Below are positions 9,021 to 17,448 of a stretch of DNA of 64,000 nucleotides, piece after piece. A program made the position numbers and the translations under genes. Positions within the stretch are counted from its first letter, which is position 1; the number at the start of each line of letters is the position of its first letter. Source of the DNA: Comamonadaceae bacterium (GTDB lineage: Bacteria; Pseudomonadota; Gammaproteobacteria; Burkholderiales; Burkholderiaceae_C); NCBI GenBank assembly GCA_027486755.1, contig JAIXOM010000054.1, positions 207,288-271,287 on the forward strand. Direction: 5' to 3'. Below the pieces are notes generated by a model. That model saw only the letters and a list, made by a program, of their open reading frames with translations. It did no database searches and had not been told where the DNA came from.

Positions 9021-9808
9021 TGCTTGGGGGTCCATGGCTCATGGGCGGCGGCGTCCCAGAACACCGTCTTGCGGTGCGCCCAATCGGCGAGCAGGTACAG
9101 GCTCACGCCGACGACGCTGAGCACCACCAGGATGGCAAACACGCCCGGCGTGTCCAGCTTGAACATCAGCTGGCTCATGAGATAACCCAGCCCGGCCTCG
9201 GCGCCCACGAATTCGGCGGCGATGGCGCCCAGCAGTGCCAGCACCACCGAGGTTTTCATGCCGGCAAAAATGTAGGGCGCGGCGCTGGGCAGGCGCACCC
9301 AGATCAGCTCGTCCCAGGCGCCGCCCTTGAGCGATCGCATCAGGGCGATGCGGTCGCTCTCCACGGCGCGCAGCCCGACAATCACATTGACCAGCACCGG
9401 GAAGATGGCCACGATCATGGTGATGAGGATCTTCGACTCGATGCCAAAACCCACCCAGATCATCATCAGCGGTGCCAGTGCGATCTTGGGCATGGTCTGC
9501 AGGGCCAGCAGATAGGGATAGACCATCACCTCGAAGGTGCGCGACAGCGCGATCGGCGTGCCCAGCGCGATGCCAAAGCTCACGCCCAGTGCGTAGCCTA
9601 TGACCACCTCCTGCGCGGTCACCGCCAGGTGCTTGCTGTAGACGCCGCTCTTGAAGCCTTGAATGATGGCGTTGAGCACCTCGCTGGGCTTAGGCAGGAT
9701 CAGCTGTTGGATCTTGAAGACGTTCACCGCCGCCTCCCAGGTGCCAATGAGAACGACAAAAAGGAGCAGCGGCGCGAGGATGCGGAAGGCCTTGCTGTTG
9801 GGGTTCAT
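9017..9808 (-). CDS. ABC transporter permease, SsuC/TauC type
   Basis: The 263-residue protein has about six hydrophobic segments and the BPD transporter loop around EAGLGYLMSQ preceded by AAEFVG. The start at 9808 overlaps the ATPase stop by four bases. SsuC-type permeases import sulfonates, nitrate, thiamine precursors or aromatic acids, with the ATPase at 9805-10608 and the binding protein at 13954-15063. The three transporter genes are split by three enolase-superfamily genes, which indicates that uptake and catabolism are co-expressed. Confidence 0.9.
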   Translation of the reverse strand: MNPNSKAFRILAPLLLFVVLIGTWEAAVNVFKIQQLILPKPSEVLNAIIQGFKSGVYSKHLAVTAQEVVIGYALGVSFGIALGTPIALSRTFEVMVYPYLLALQTMPKIALAPLMMIWVGFGIESKILITMIVAIFPVLVNVIVGLRAVESDRIALMRSLKGGAWDELIWVRLPSAAPYIFAGMKTSVVLALLGAIAAEFVGAEAGLGYLMSQLMFKLDTPGVFAILVVLSVVGVSLYLLADWAHRKTVFWDAAAHEPWTPKQ

Positions 9809-10608
9809 GTCGCTTCCTTTGCGTAGAGATGGGCACGCACTTGGCGGCTGTATTCTGTGAAACGGTCTGAGTCTATGCCCACCATGTCCCGTGGGCGCGG
9901 CAAATCTACCTGGATGTCGGCCAACACGCGTCCAGGGCGGGCGCTCATCACGATGATGCGGTCGGCTAGAAACACCGCTTCGCTGATGGAGTGGGTGACG
10001 AACACCACCGCCTTTTGCTTGAGCAGCCAGATACGCTGCAGCTCGGCATTCATGGTCTCGCGGGTCAGTGCGTCCAGCGCGCCAAAGGGCTCGTCCATCA
10101 GCAGCAGCTGCGGGTCGTGTACCAGCGCGCGCGCCATGCCCACGCGCTGCTGCATGCCACCGGAGAGCTCGGCCGGGTAACGGTCGGCGAAATCGCCCAA
10201 CCCGACCACCTGCAGCAGCTCCCGGGCGCGCGCTTCCCACTGTGCCTTGTCGGGGCGGCGCTGCACGCGCAGCGGCAGCAGTACATTGCCCAGGATGGTC
10301 AGCCAGGGCAGCAAGGTGGCGTTCTGGAATACAAAGCCGATGTCGTCGCGGGTGACGCCCATGGGCTGGCTGCCGATGCGGCCTTCGCCGGCGGTGTGCG
10401 GGACCAGGCCGGCCAGCACCTTGAGCAGCGTGGACTTGCCGCAGCCGCTGGGGCCCACGATGACGCAGAACTCACCCTGACGCAGCTGGAAGTCCATGTC
10501 GGCAATGGCCAGCAGGCGTTCGCCGCTGCGGGTGCGGTAGTTAACTTGCAGGCCGCGCACGTCCACAAAGGGCTGGGCGCTCGCGTCGGTCGTAGTGGTG
10601 GTGTTCAT
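9805..10608 (-). CDS. ABC transporter ATPase, SsuB/TauB type
   Basis: The 267-residue protein has Walker A GPSGCGKST, the Q-loop VFQNATLLPW, signature LSGGMQQR, and Walker B LLLMDEPFGALD followed by the H-loop VTHSISEA. The ATG at 10608 precedes a Thr-rich leader (MNTTTTTDAS) and lies 19 bases after the third enolase-superfamily gene. It energises the neighbouring permease in the inner membrane. The motif set is that of the nitrate/sulfonate/taurine importers. Confidence 0.92.
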   Translation of the reverse strand: MNTTTTTDASAQPFVDVRGLQVNYRTRSGERLLAIADMDFQLRQGEFCVIVGPSGCGKSTLLKVLAGLVPHTAGEGRIGSQPMGVTRDDIGFVFQNATLLPWLTILGNVLLPLRVQRRPDKAQWEARARELLQVVGLGDFADRYPAELSGGMQQRVGMARALVHDPQLLLMDEPFGALDALTRETMNAELQRIWLLKQKAVVFVTHSISEAVFLADRIIVMSARPGRVLADIQVDLPRPRDMVGIDSDRFTEYSRQVRAHLYAKEAT

Positions 10609-10627
10609 GGGGGTGGGGAAAAAGAGG

Positions 10628-11731
10628 TCAGTGGTCCACGCGATAACGCGCGAGCTTGTCGGGGTCCAGCTGCAGGCCCAGACCGGGCGCGGTCGGCGCC
10701 TGCATGCGCCCTGCGACGATGGTGGGCAGGCAGCCGTCTTGCAGCAGGTCGGCCTGGGTGTTGAGATGAAAAGCGAGCTCGGCAGGTTGCGACGCGGTGT
10801 TGGCATGCGCCACGGTAAAGTGCAGCGCCGCCATCACGCCTACGGTGCTGTCGCCCTGGCTGGCGATCACATTGCGCACGCGCAGTGCGGCGCACTGGGC
10901 CAGGATGTCGCGCGAGACGCGAAAGCCGGTGCGTGCGGTCTTGATGCCCACCAGCTGCACAAAGCCGTCGGCCAGCTCGCGCGCAGTTTCTTCGGGGTTG
11001 CGGCAGCTTTCGTCGCCCATGATGGGCACGCGCGTGTGGCGCTGCACCATGGCCCGGCCGGGGCGGTCGTCGCGGTGTACTGGTTCCTCGGCCCAGGCCA
11101 AGCCGATTTCGCTGGCCGCACCCAGCACGCGCAGCGCGTCGCGGCCATTGAGGCCCGAGTTACCGTCCACGTAGAGCAGTTCCTCGGGCAGCGCTGCGCG
11201 CAGGGTATGCAGCATGCGCACGTCTTGCGCTGCATCGATTCCCACCTTGAGCTTGAAGCTGGTGATGCCCCAGCGCTCGCGCACGGCCAGCGCCTCCTCG
11301 GCCATGGCCTGCGGCTCACCGTAGCCGCAGATGTAGGTCACCCGGGCGCTGTCGCTCCATCCGCCCAAAAGCCTGTGGCAAGGCTGGCCCAGGGCCTGGC
11401 CCACGATGTCGTGCAGGGCGATGTCCAGCGCGCCCTTGATGGTGTCGTTGTGCTCGACCTCGCGGAAAGCGGCCCAGGCGTGTTCAATGTCCAGTGCGCT
11501 GCGGCCCATGAGCGCCGGCGCGAACCATTTGCGCACAGCCTCGATCATGCTGGCCTGCGATTCACCGTAAAAGAAGGGGCGCGACGGTGCCTCGGCCGTA
11601 CCGACCAGGCCGTCTTCGGTATGGACCTGCACCAGCACATGCTCGCTCACGGCCAGGCGGCCGCCGGCAAAACGCACGGGGTTCTTCAGGGGCAGGTTAA
11701 AAGGAATGCAATCGATGCGGATGATCTTCAT
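10628..11731 (-). CDS. Enolase superfamily, muconate-cycloisomerase subgroup
   Basis: The 367-residue protein has the two-domain enolase-superfamily layout. Metal ligands are D189 (VDGN), E215 (EEP) and D240 (GDES). Catalytic lysines are K160/K162 (KLK) and K264 in GIKTARTGF. The second lysine on the opposite face places it in the muconate lactonising/dipeptide epimerase/o-succinylbenzoate synthase subgroup, not with mandelate racemase. It is therefore chemically distinct from the two genes beside it. It lies eight bases after the second copy and probably performs cycloisomerisation or racemisation of an acid. Confidence 0.88.
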   Translation of the reverse strand: MKIIRIDCIPFNLPLKNPVRFAGGRLAVSEHVLVQVHTEDGLVGTAEAPSRPFFYGESQASMIEAVRKWFAPALMGRSALDIEHAWAAFREVEHNDTIKGALDIALHDIVGQALGQPCHRLLGGWSDSARVTYICGYGEPQAMAEEALAVRERWGITSFKLKVGIDAAQDVRMLHTLRAALPEELLYVDGNSGLNGRDALRVLGAASEIGLAWAEEPVHRDDRPGRAMVQRHTRVPIMGDESCRNPEETARELADGFVQLVGIKTARTGFRVSRDILAQCAALRVRNVIASQGDSTVGVMAALHFTVAHANTASQPAELAFHLNTQADLLQDGCLPTIVAGRMQAPTAPGLGLQLDPDKLARYRVDH

Positions 11732-11739
11732 GGCCGCTC

Positions 11740-12840
11740 CTAGGCGATGCGCCAGGCGTCCAGCGCCTGCCAGTCAAACTGCAGGCCGAGACCGGGGCCG
11801 GGTGGTGGTCGCATGCCCCCTTCTCTGAGCTCGAGCGGCTGGGTGAACAGCCGCTCCCACCAGGGCACGTATTCCAGCCAGAAACCATTGGGCACGGCGC
11901 ACATCAGTTGCACCGACAGTTCGTGAAAGGCGTGCGGTGTCACGCGCAGGCCGTGCGCGTCGGCCAGCGCGGCCACCCGCATCCATTCGGTGATGCCGCC
12001 CACGCGCTGCAGGTCCGGCATGGCGATGCGGATGCCGGCCTGGGCGATCAGGCGGGCAAAGCCCAGCCGCGAATAATCATTCTCGCCCGCGCACAAGGGC
12101 ATGGGTACCGCCTGCGCTACGCGGGCCAGGCCGGGATGGTCGTCAAAAGCGACCGGATCTTCGATCCAGGTGATGTCAAATTCGGCCAGCGCTTGGCAGG
12201 CGCGGATGGCATCGTCCGGCGTCCAGGCCTGCACCGCGTCGATCATCAGCTTGATGTCCGGCCCGATGGCCTGGCGCACCGCGTCGAAGCGGGCGATGTC
12301 GTCGGCCAGGCGCGGCATGCCAGCGCGCATCTTCATGGCGGTGAAGCCCTGGCGCACATAGCCACGCGCTTCTTCCACAATGGCCTCCAACGGGTCGCTC
12401 AGGAACAGTCCGCCGGCATAGGTGGGGACGGCGCGCTCGGCACCGCCCAGCAGCTGCCATACGGGCTGGTTCACAGCGCGGGCCTTGATGTCCCAGCAGG
12501 CGATGTCCAGTGCTGAATGGGCCAGCATGGCCACGCCCGCCCGGCCAAAGAAATTGTTTTCGCGCCAGAGCCGGTCCCACAGCGCAGAGGTCTGCTGCGC
12601 GTCCGCCCCCAGAACATGCTCGGCCAGTGCTTGCACCATGGCCACCAGCACCCGTGCGCGACGCTCGCCAAAACACCAGAGATAAGCGATGCCCTCGATG
12701 CCGGCCTCGGTACGCACGGTCACCAGCACGTTGTCCACGGTGGTGATGTGGTGCACCGGCGTTATGACGGGGCGCGGCAGCGGCAGGCTGATGATGGCCG
12801 TCTCCACCGCGGTGATGCGACAGGCCGCTTTCTCGCTCAT
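11740..12840 (-). CDS. Enolase superfamily, mandelate racemase subgroup
   Basis: The ATG at 12840 overlaps the preceding stop by four bases and gives 366 residues. Metal ligands are D201, E227 and E253 (IDAVQ, IEDP, AGEND). The KxK base is present as K170-M-R172, so the second lysine is Arg. The His-Asp dyad of mandelate racemase is intact (D276 in MPDLQRVGG and H303 in TPHAFHE). These enzymes abstract the proton alpha to a carboxylate, giving racemisation or dehydration of sugar acids and related hydroxy acids. Confidence 0.88.
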   Translation of the reverse strand: MSEKAACRITAVETAIISLPLPRPVITPVHHITTVDNVLVTVRTEAGIEGIAYLWCFGERRARVLVAMVQALAEHVLGADAQQTSALWDRLWRENNFFGRAGVAMLAHSALDIACWDIKARAVNQPVWQLLGGAERAVPTYAGGLFLSDPLEAIVEEARGYVRQGFTAMKMRAGMPRLADDIARFDAVRQAIGPDIKLMIDAVQAWTPDDAIRACQALAEFDITWIEDPVAFDDHPGLARVAQAVPMPLCAGENDYSRLGFARLIAQAGIRIAMPDLQRVGGITEWMRVAALADAHGLRVTPHAFHELSVQLMCAVPNGFWLEYVPWWERLFTQPLELREGGMRPPPGPGLGLQFDWQALDAWRIA

Positions 12841-13937
12841 GCCTGGCTCCGGTGGGCTTGCACGCGTTCTTCGTCCAGCGTGAAGCCATGGCCCGGCCGC
12901 TCGCTGGGGCGCGCGGTGCCATCCTTGACCTCGATGCCCTCTTGCCAGAGCCAGGGCCAGCCCGACCAGAGCTCCAGCACGGGCTCGCGGCCTTGGACAG
13001 CGCCGCTGGCGCACAGCAGATGAAGCTGGAACTCCGGATGGACATGGCCGGCCATGCGCACGCCCGCCAGCTCGGCAGCGGCGGCGATCTTGCGCCAGCC
13101 GGTGATGCCGGCCACGCGTTGCAAATTGGGCATCAGGATGTCGCAGGCCCCGGCGCGCAGCGCGCGGTGTGCTTCGCCGACGCCAAAGAGGGTTTCGCCG
13201 GTGGCCAGGTCCATGGTGATGGCTTGCCGCACTTGTGCGTGTGCGCTCAGGTCGGCCGCTGGCACCGGCTCTTCCAGCCAGGCCAGCTGCACGTCTTCCA
13301 TGGCGCGCGCCCAGGCGATGGCCGTCTTGGCGCTCCACTGCTGGTTGCCGTCGGCGGCGATGTGCAGGCCTTCGCCGCCCGCCTCGCGCAGTGCACACAG
13401 ACGCTGCTTGTCGATCTTTTCGCCGGCACCGGCCTTGACCTTGACGGCGCTGTGGCCCTGGGCCACGAAGTCGAGGGTTTCTTGCACCAGTGCGTCTGTG
13501 GACAGGGTCAGGGATCCGCCGCTGGCGTAGACGCCGACTTGTTCACGTGCGCCTCCCAAAAAGCGCCACAGGGGCACGCCGCTGCTGCGGCTGGCCAGGT
13601 CCCACAGCGCCATATCGATGGCCGACAGCGCAGCCAGGCTCGCGCCACCGACGCCGGCCAGGGCCAGCAAGGCATGCATCTCCTGCCAGTGGCGCTCGAT
13701 GGCCAGCGCAGGCTGACCCACGCGCGTGGCGCCCAGCGATTGCACCAGCCCCACGATGGGTCGCGCATCGGCCGCGCCAAAACCAAAGGCGCAAGCCGTG
13801 CCCTCGCATCCTTGCTCGTCACGCACGCGCACCAGCACCGGGTCGACACTGTCGATCAGGCGGACCGCCGCTCTAAAGGGCGGCTCCAGCGGAAATCGCA
13901 AGGGCGTGGCAGTGACGCAGGCGATACGGCCCGGCAC
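12837..13937 (-). CDS. Enolase superfamily protein with altered catalytic dyad
   Basis: A GTG at 13937 with an AGGA site gives 366 residues; an upstream ATG at 14003 would overlap the binding-protein gene by about 50 bases. Metal ligands D196 (ADGN), E222 (EEP) and E248 (GETLF) and the K166xK168 pair are intact, with H298 in the expected position (AGHVHPEF). The dyad Asp that normally orients this His is Asn (N271 in MPNLQRVAG). The enzyme may use only the lysine base or have altered chemistry. It is the first of three tandem enolase-superfamily genes. Confidence 0.85.
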   Translation of the reverse strand: MPGRIACVTATPLRFPLEPPFRAAVRLIDSVDPVLVRVRDEQGCEGTACAFGFGAADARPIVGLVQSLGATRVGQPALAIERHWQEMHALLALAGVGGASLAALSAIDMALWDLASRSSGVPLWRFLGGAREQVGVYASGGSLTLSTDALVQETLDFVAQGHSAVKVKAGAGEKIDKQRLCALREAGGEGLHIAADGNQQWSAKTAIAWARAMEDVQLAWLEEPVPAADLSAHAQVRQAITMDLATGETLFGVGEAHRALRAGACDILMPNLQRVAGITGWRKIAAAAELAGVRMAGHVHPEFQLHLLCASGAVQGREPVLELWSGWPWLWQEGIEVKDGTARPSERPGHGFTLDEERVQAHRSQA

Positions 13938-13953
13938 AGCAGCAGGTCCTGGC

Positions 13954-15063
13954 TCAGGCGAGCTTGAAGGCACGCGCGCGGCGGCGCAGGACCTCAACGT
14001 CAAACTTGTTGATATCGTCGATCAGCTCGTTGGTGTAGATGGTTTTCGCGTCCAGGGACTTGTCCACGTCGCCTATCTTCTTGAGCATATCCACGTAGGT
14101 GCTGACTTCGCTCTCATGCATGAAGCCCCATTTGTCGCGCTTGACCACCATGTTGTCGATGCGCATATTGTTCAGCCGCGCCAACAGGTTCTTGCGGCCC
14201 AGTGCGATGGCCGTGGCTTCGTCGACATTGGCAGGCCGCTGCTCTGGATAGCGCTTGTAGTGAATGCGCACCGCCGCCTCTGGGTTCTCCAGCGCAAAGA
14301 CGGTGGCCTTGGCATGGGCGCGGCCCAAGCGAATCAGGGCGTCGCGCTTGTTCTGGATGGTCTCGGGCTTGGCGATCATGGCGGTCTGAAAGCCGATGCG
14401 GTCGGACAGGGGCGAGGTCAGTAGCCGCAGCTTGTAGCGCTCGGGGTTGACGTTCTCGATGGCGGCGTAGAGGCTGTCGTACATGGCCAGCCCATCGACT
14501 TGGCGGGTGCCCCACAAGGCGGTGGCGGCCTGGGCGCCGTAGCCCACATCGATGAAGTTGACGCTATTGGGATCGACGCCGGCTGCCTCTAGCACCGCTT
14601 TGACGATGGGTACCGTGGCCGTGGCCTGGCCAATCACACCCAGCTTTTTGCCCTTGAGGTCGGCCAGGGACTTGATCGGGCTGTCCGCGGGCACGGCCGG
14701 CATCTGGAAGTTCTGCGTGATCATGTTGTAGAAGGCCTTGAGCGGCGAGCCCTTGGTCACCGGCACCATCAGCCCGACCGAGGTACCCGCATGCACCACA
14801 TCGGCCTGGCCGGTCATGACCAGCTGCGCGCCCAGTGCCGAGCCGCGCACCGACCTAAGTTCAACCTCTAGGCCTTCCTCCTCGAAGAAGCCAGCCGTAA
14901 AGGGAATCGAGGTCTGCGTCGCGGTCCCCACCTCGAAGGTGGCCGAAGACACGACCCAGGTCAACTTCTGTTTAGCCTGGGCCAAGCCCAGAGAAGGCAG
15001 GCCAGAGGCCAGCAGGGCGGCAGAGCCCCCCATGAAGTGACGGCGAGGCAAGCGATAGGACAT
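13954..15063 (-). CDS. ABC transporter substrate-binding protein, NMT1/SsuA-like
   Basis: The ATG at 15063 has a strong ribosome site (AAAGGGGG, six-base spacing) and gives 369 residues. The N terminus (LPRRHFMGGSAALLASG...LAQA) is a twin-arginine-type signal peptide with a cleavage site near residue 30. The mature part contains SLADLKGKKLGVIG and GALVVM-like segments typical of NMT1/THI5 and SsuA-like periplasmic proteins. It is the first gene of the minus operon and would capture the substrate for the permease and ATPase encoded downstream. Confidence 0.9.
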   Translation of the reverse strand: MSYRLPRRHFMGGSAALLASGLPSLGLAQAKQKLTWVVSSATFEVGTATQTSIPFTAGFFEEEGLEVELRSVRGSALGAQLVMTGQADVVHAGTSVGLMVPVTKGSPLKAFYNMITQNFQMPAVPADSPIKSLADLKGKKLGVIGQATATVPIVKAVLEAAGVDPNSVNFIDVGYGAQAATALWGTRQVDGLAMYDSLYAAIENVNPERYKLRLLTSPLSDRIGFQTAMIAKPETIQNKRDALIRLGRAHAKATVFALENPEAAVRIHYKRYPEQRPANVDEATAIALGRKNLLARLNNMRIDNMVVKRDKWGFMHESEVSTYVDMLKKIGDVDKSLDAKTIYTNELIDDINKFDVEVLRRRARAFKLA

Positions 15064-15080
15064 AGTCAACCCCCTTTAAG

Positions 15081-15153
15081 AACAGTGTTGCTCTATCATA
15101 AACAGCGTTTACAAAAATTTCCCGCCCATTGACGCATTGCGGATCAGTGTTTA
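15081..15153. promoter_or_regulatory. Three phased AACAGYGTT-type repeats in divergent promoter
   Basis: Between the divergent binding-protein and cyclase genes, AACAGTGTT (15081-15089) and AACAGCGTT (15101-15109) are near-identical and centred 20 bases apart. A third imperfect copy, ATCAGTGTT, is centred at 15147, 42 bases further on. The middle copy sits in a perfect palindrome TAAAC-AGC-GTTTA (15099-15111). Spacing near whole helical turns suggests cooperative binding by a dimeric regulator, perhaps the IclR protein encoded in the operon, which is inference. Confidence 0.42.
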
Positions 15154-15197
15154 CCCCGGACCGCCTGCGTCCCAGGGCCCAAGCCTGAAGGAGCACC

Positions 15198-16193
15198 ATG
15201 AATTTCCCAGACTACGCGGGTCTGCTGGCCCGCACCGACGCGCCCTCTGGTTCCAGCTGGGGTGTCTTTGGCGCGGATGATGAGGTCGGCACGCTGAACT
15301 TCATTACGCCAGAAATCACCCGCCAAGCGGCAGCGTTGGTGCAGCGTGGTCGGGTGTTTAACCTGGACCACAGGCTCGATGCCTTCCAGCCGCCGGTCAC
15401 CCGGCACCGCCACCAGCCCACCCACACGATCTTCAGCAACAGCCCGCATCACCGCGATGATTACCTCGATGGCCTCTATCTGCAGGGCAGCTCACAGGTG
15501 GACAGCCTGCGGCATTTCCGCCATCCGGACCATGGTTTTTACAACCGCACACCCGATGAGGCGGTGACGACCGACTCACCCACCATCGGGGTGAACCGCT
15601 ACGCCGAGCGCGGCATCGCCGGCCGGGGCGTACTGCTCGATATCGACAGGCACCTGCTGCGGCAGGGCCGGCGGCTGGACTTCGCCGGGGGAGAGCCCTT
15701 CACGGTGGACCTGCTGGAAGAGGTAGCGCAGGCGCAAAAGGTGAGCTTGCGCCAGGGCGACATCCTTCTGATGCGTACCGGTTGGCTGGACCATTATTTC
15801 CAGCGGATGTCGGCCGCCGAACGCGAGGCCTTTCCTCATCGCATGGTCTGCCCAGGGCTGCTGCAGTCGCGCCAGACGGTGGCCTGGCTGTGGGACCAGC
15901 GGGTGGCCATTGCGGCATCGGACAACATCGGCGTGGAGGCCATTCCGTCGGTGCCTGACTCGCCCTTTGTTTCCAATTACGACCGGCAGGCTGGCACCGA
16001 CCCCATCCATGCCGGCCTGATGCACCCGACGCTGATTGCCTTGCTGGGCCTATGCCTGGGCGAGTTGTGGGATTTGGAGGCGCTGGCTGAGGACTGCGCA
16101 GCCACCGGTGTCTACGAGTGTTTTTTGAGCTGCAAGCCCTTGAACCTGACCGGCGGCGTAGGCTCGCCGGCCAATGCCATGGCCATTGTTTGA
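15198..16193 (+). CDS. Cyclase-family (kynurenine formamidase-like) hydrolase
   Basis: The 331-residue protein resembles the metal-dependent cyclase/kynurenine formamidase family, which hydrolyses amides or lactones or acts as a cyclase. The metal motif HxGTHxDxPxH is rewritten here as LQGSSQVDSLRH (95-106), keeping the Asp (102) and last His (106). This longer variant occurs in the cyclase family but is less well characterised. The ATG at 15198 has a GGAG site (AAGGAGCACC). It is transcribed away from the operon for the importer and enolase-superfamily enzymes and shares its promoter region, so hydrolysis of a lactone in that pathway is a reasonable guess. Confidence 0.8.
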   Translation: MNFPDYAGLLARTDAPSGSSWGVFGADDEVGTLNFITPEITRQAAALVQRGRVFNLDHRLDAFQPPVTRHRHQPTHTIFSNSPHHRDDYLDGLYLQGSSQVDSLRHFRHPDHGFYNRTPDEAVTTDSPTIGVNRYAERGIAGRGVLLDIDRHLLRQGRRLDFAGGEPFTVDLLEEVAQAQKVSLRQGDILLMRTGWLDHYFQRMSAAEREAFPHRMVCPGLLQSRQTVAWLWDQRVAIAASDNIGVEAIPSVPDSPFVSNYDRQAGTDPIHAGLMHPTLIALLGLCLGELWDLEALAEDCAATGVYECFLSCKPLNLTGGVGSPANAMAIV

Positions 16194-16318
16194 CGCGCAG
16201 GCGCATCTGGCCCTAGACCACTGAGCCCAAGACGGCTGGGAAGCGTTGGGCGGTGTTTGGATGCACCGGGCCAAGCCCCAGCGGGGGCCTCGACCCCACC
16301 GGCTTCGCGCCAGCTTGC

Positions 16319-16582
16319 TCAGGCTTTTTCGGGCAGCTCGATCTTGACCTCGAGCACATCCAGATCGTCTTGGCGCTCGAGGTTGACCTTGATGTCCTCG
16401 GGTGCAATGGCGATGTACTTGGAAATGACGGCGATCAAGTCGCGCTGCAAAGCGGGCAGGTAGTCCGGCTGGTGCTTGCGCGAGCTGCCCCGCTCATGAG
16501 CGAGGATGATCTGCAAACGCTCCTTGGCGACGCTGGCCGTTTTTTTCTTTTCGCCCAGCAGAAAAGACAGGAAGGAGCCCAT
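16319..16582 (-). CDS. minE: Cell division topological specificity factor MinE
   Basis: The 87-residue protein begins [14 protein letters not shown], the membrane-targeting start of MinE, followed by the anti-MinCD segment ([16 protein letters not shown]) and the C-terminal dimerisation domain. MinE drives MinCD oscillation so that FtsZ rings form at midcell. Its ATG follows directly after the minD stop TAA. It is the last gene of the minCDE operon. Confidence 0.97.
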   Translation of the reverse strand: MGSFLSFLLGEKKKTASVAKERLQIILAHERGSSRKHQPDYLPALQRDLIAVISKYIAIAPEDIKVNLERQDDLDVLEVKIELPEKA

Positions 16583-17398
16583 TTAGCGGCCTCCAAACAG
16601 GCGGGCAAAAAAACCCTGTTTTTGCGCCTCGATGAAGCGCAGCGGTTTGTCCGCGCCTAGGAAGCGGTCGATCACGTCCTTGTAGGCCTCTGACACATCG
16701 GAGCCTTGCATGTGGATGGTGGGCAGGCCTTGGTTGGAGGCTTGCAGCACGCTTTCCGACTCGGGGATGACGCCAATGAGCTTGATGCGCAGGATGTCCT
16801 GGATGTCTTCGAGAGAAAGCATCTGGCCCTGGTCGACCCGGTTGGGGTTGTAGCGGGTGATCAGCAGGTGTTCCTTGATGGGATCGGCGCCTTCGATGGC
16901 CCGCTTGGTTTTGCTCGAGAGCATGCCCAGGATGCGGTCGGAGTCGCGCACCGAGGAGACCTCGGGGTTGGTCACCACCAGTGCTTCGTCGGCAAAGTGC
17001 ATGGCCATCAGCGCGCCGGTTTCGATGCCGGCGGGCGAGTCGCAGACGATGTACTCGAAACCCATCTCGCCGAGCTCTTTGAGCACCCGTTCAACGCCTT
17101 CCATGGTCAGCGCTTCCTTGTCACGGGTCTGCGAAGCGGCGAGCACGAACAGGTTGTCACACTGTTTGTCCTTGATCAGGGCCTGGTGCAGATTGGCCTC
17201 GCCATGGATCACGTTAATCAGGTCGTAGACCACCCGCCGCTCGCAACCCATGATGAGGTCGAGGTTGCGCAGGCCGACGTCAAAGTCGATCACGGCCGTT
17301 TTGTGGCCACGCAGGGCCAGGCCGGAGGCGAAGCTGGCGCTGGTGGTGGTCTTGCCCACGCCGCCTTTGCCCGAGGTCACCACAATGATTCTTGCCAT
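16583..17398 (-). CDS. minD: Septum site-determining ATPase MinD
   Basis: The 271-residue protein has the deviant Walker A KGGVGKT at 11-17, the ParA/MinD switch regions (DFDVGLRNLD and CDSPAGIETGA), and a C-terminal amphipathic membrane-targeting helix (AQKQGFFARLFGGR). MinD binds ATP, sits on the inner membrane, recruits MinC and is released by MinE. It lies 50 bases after minC and abuts minE, as is usual in proteobacteria. Confidence 0.98.
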   Translation of the reverse strand: MARIIVVTSGKGGVGKTTTSASFASGLALRGHKTAVIDFDVGLRNLDLIMGCERRVVYDLINVIHGEANLHQALIKDKQCDNLFVLAASQTRDKEALTMEGVERVLKELGEMGFEYIVCDSPAGIETGALMAMHFADEALVVTNPEVSSVRDSDRILGMLSSKTKRAIEGADPIKEHLLITRYNPNRVDQGQMLSLEDIQDILRIKLIGVIPESESVLQASNQGLPTIHMQGSDVSEAYKDVIDRFLGADKPLRFIEAQKQGFFARLFGGR

Positions 17399-17448
17399 GA
17401 GGGACTGTCCTTTTAGTTTGTGCTGAATGAAAACGAAGGGTGCTGGGC

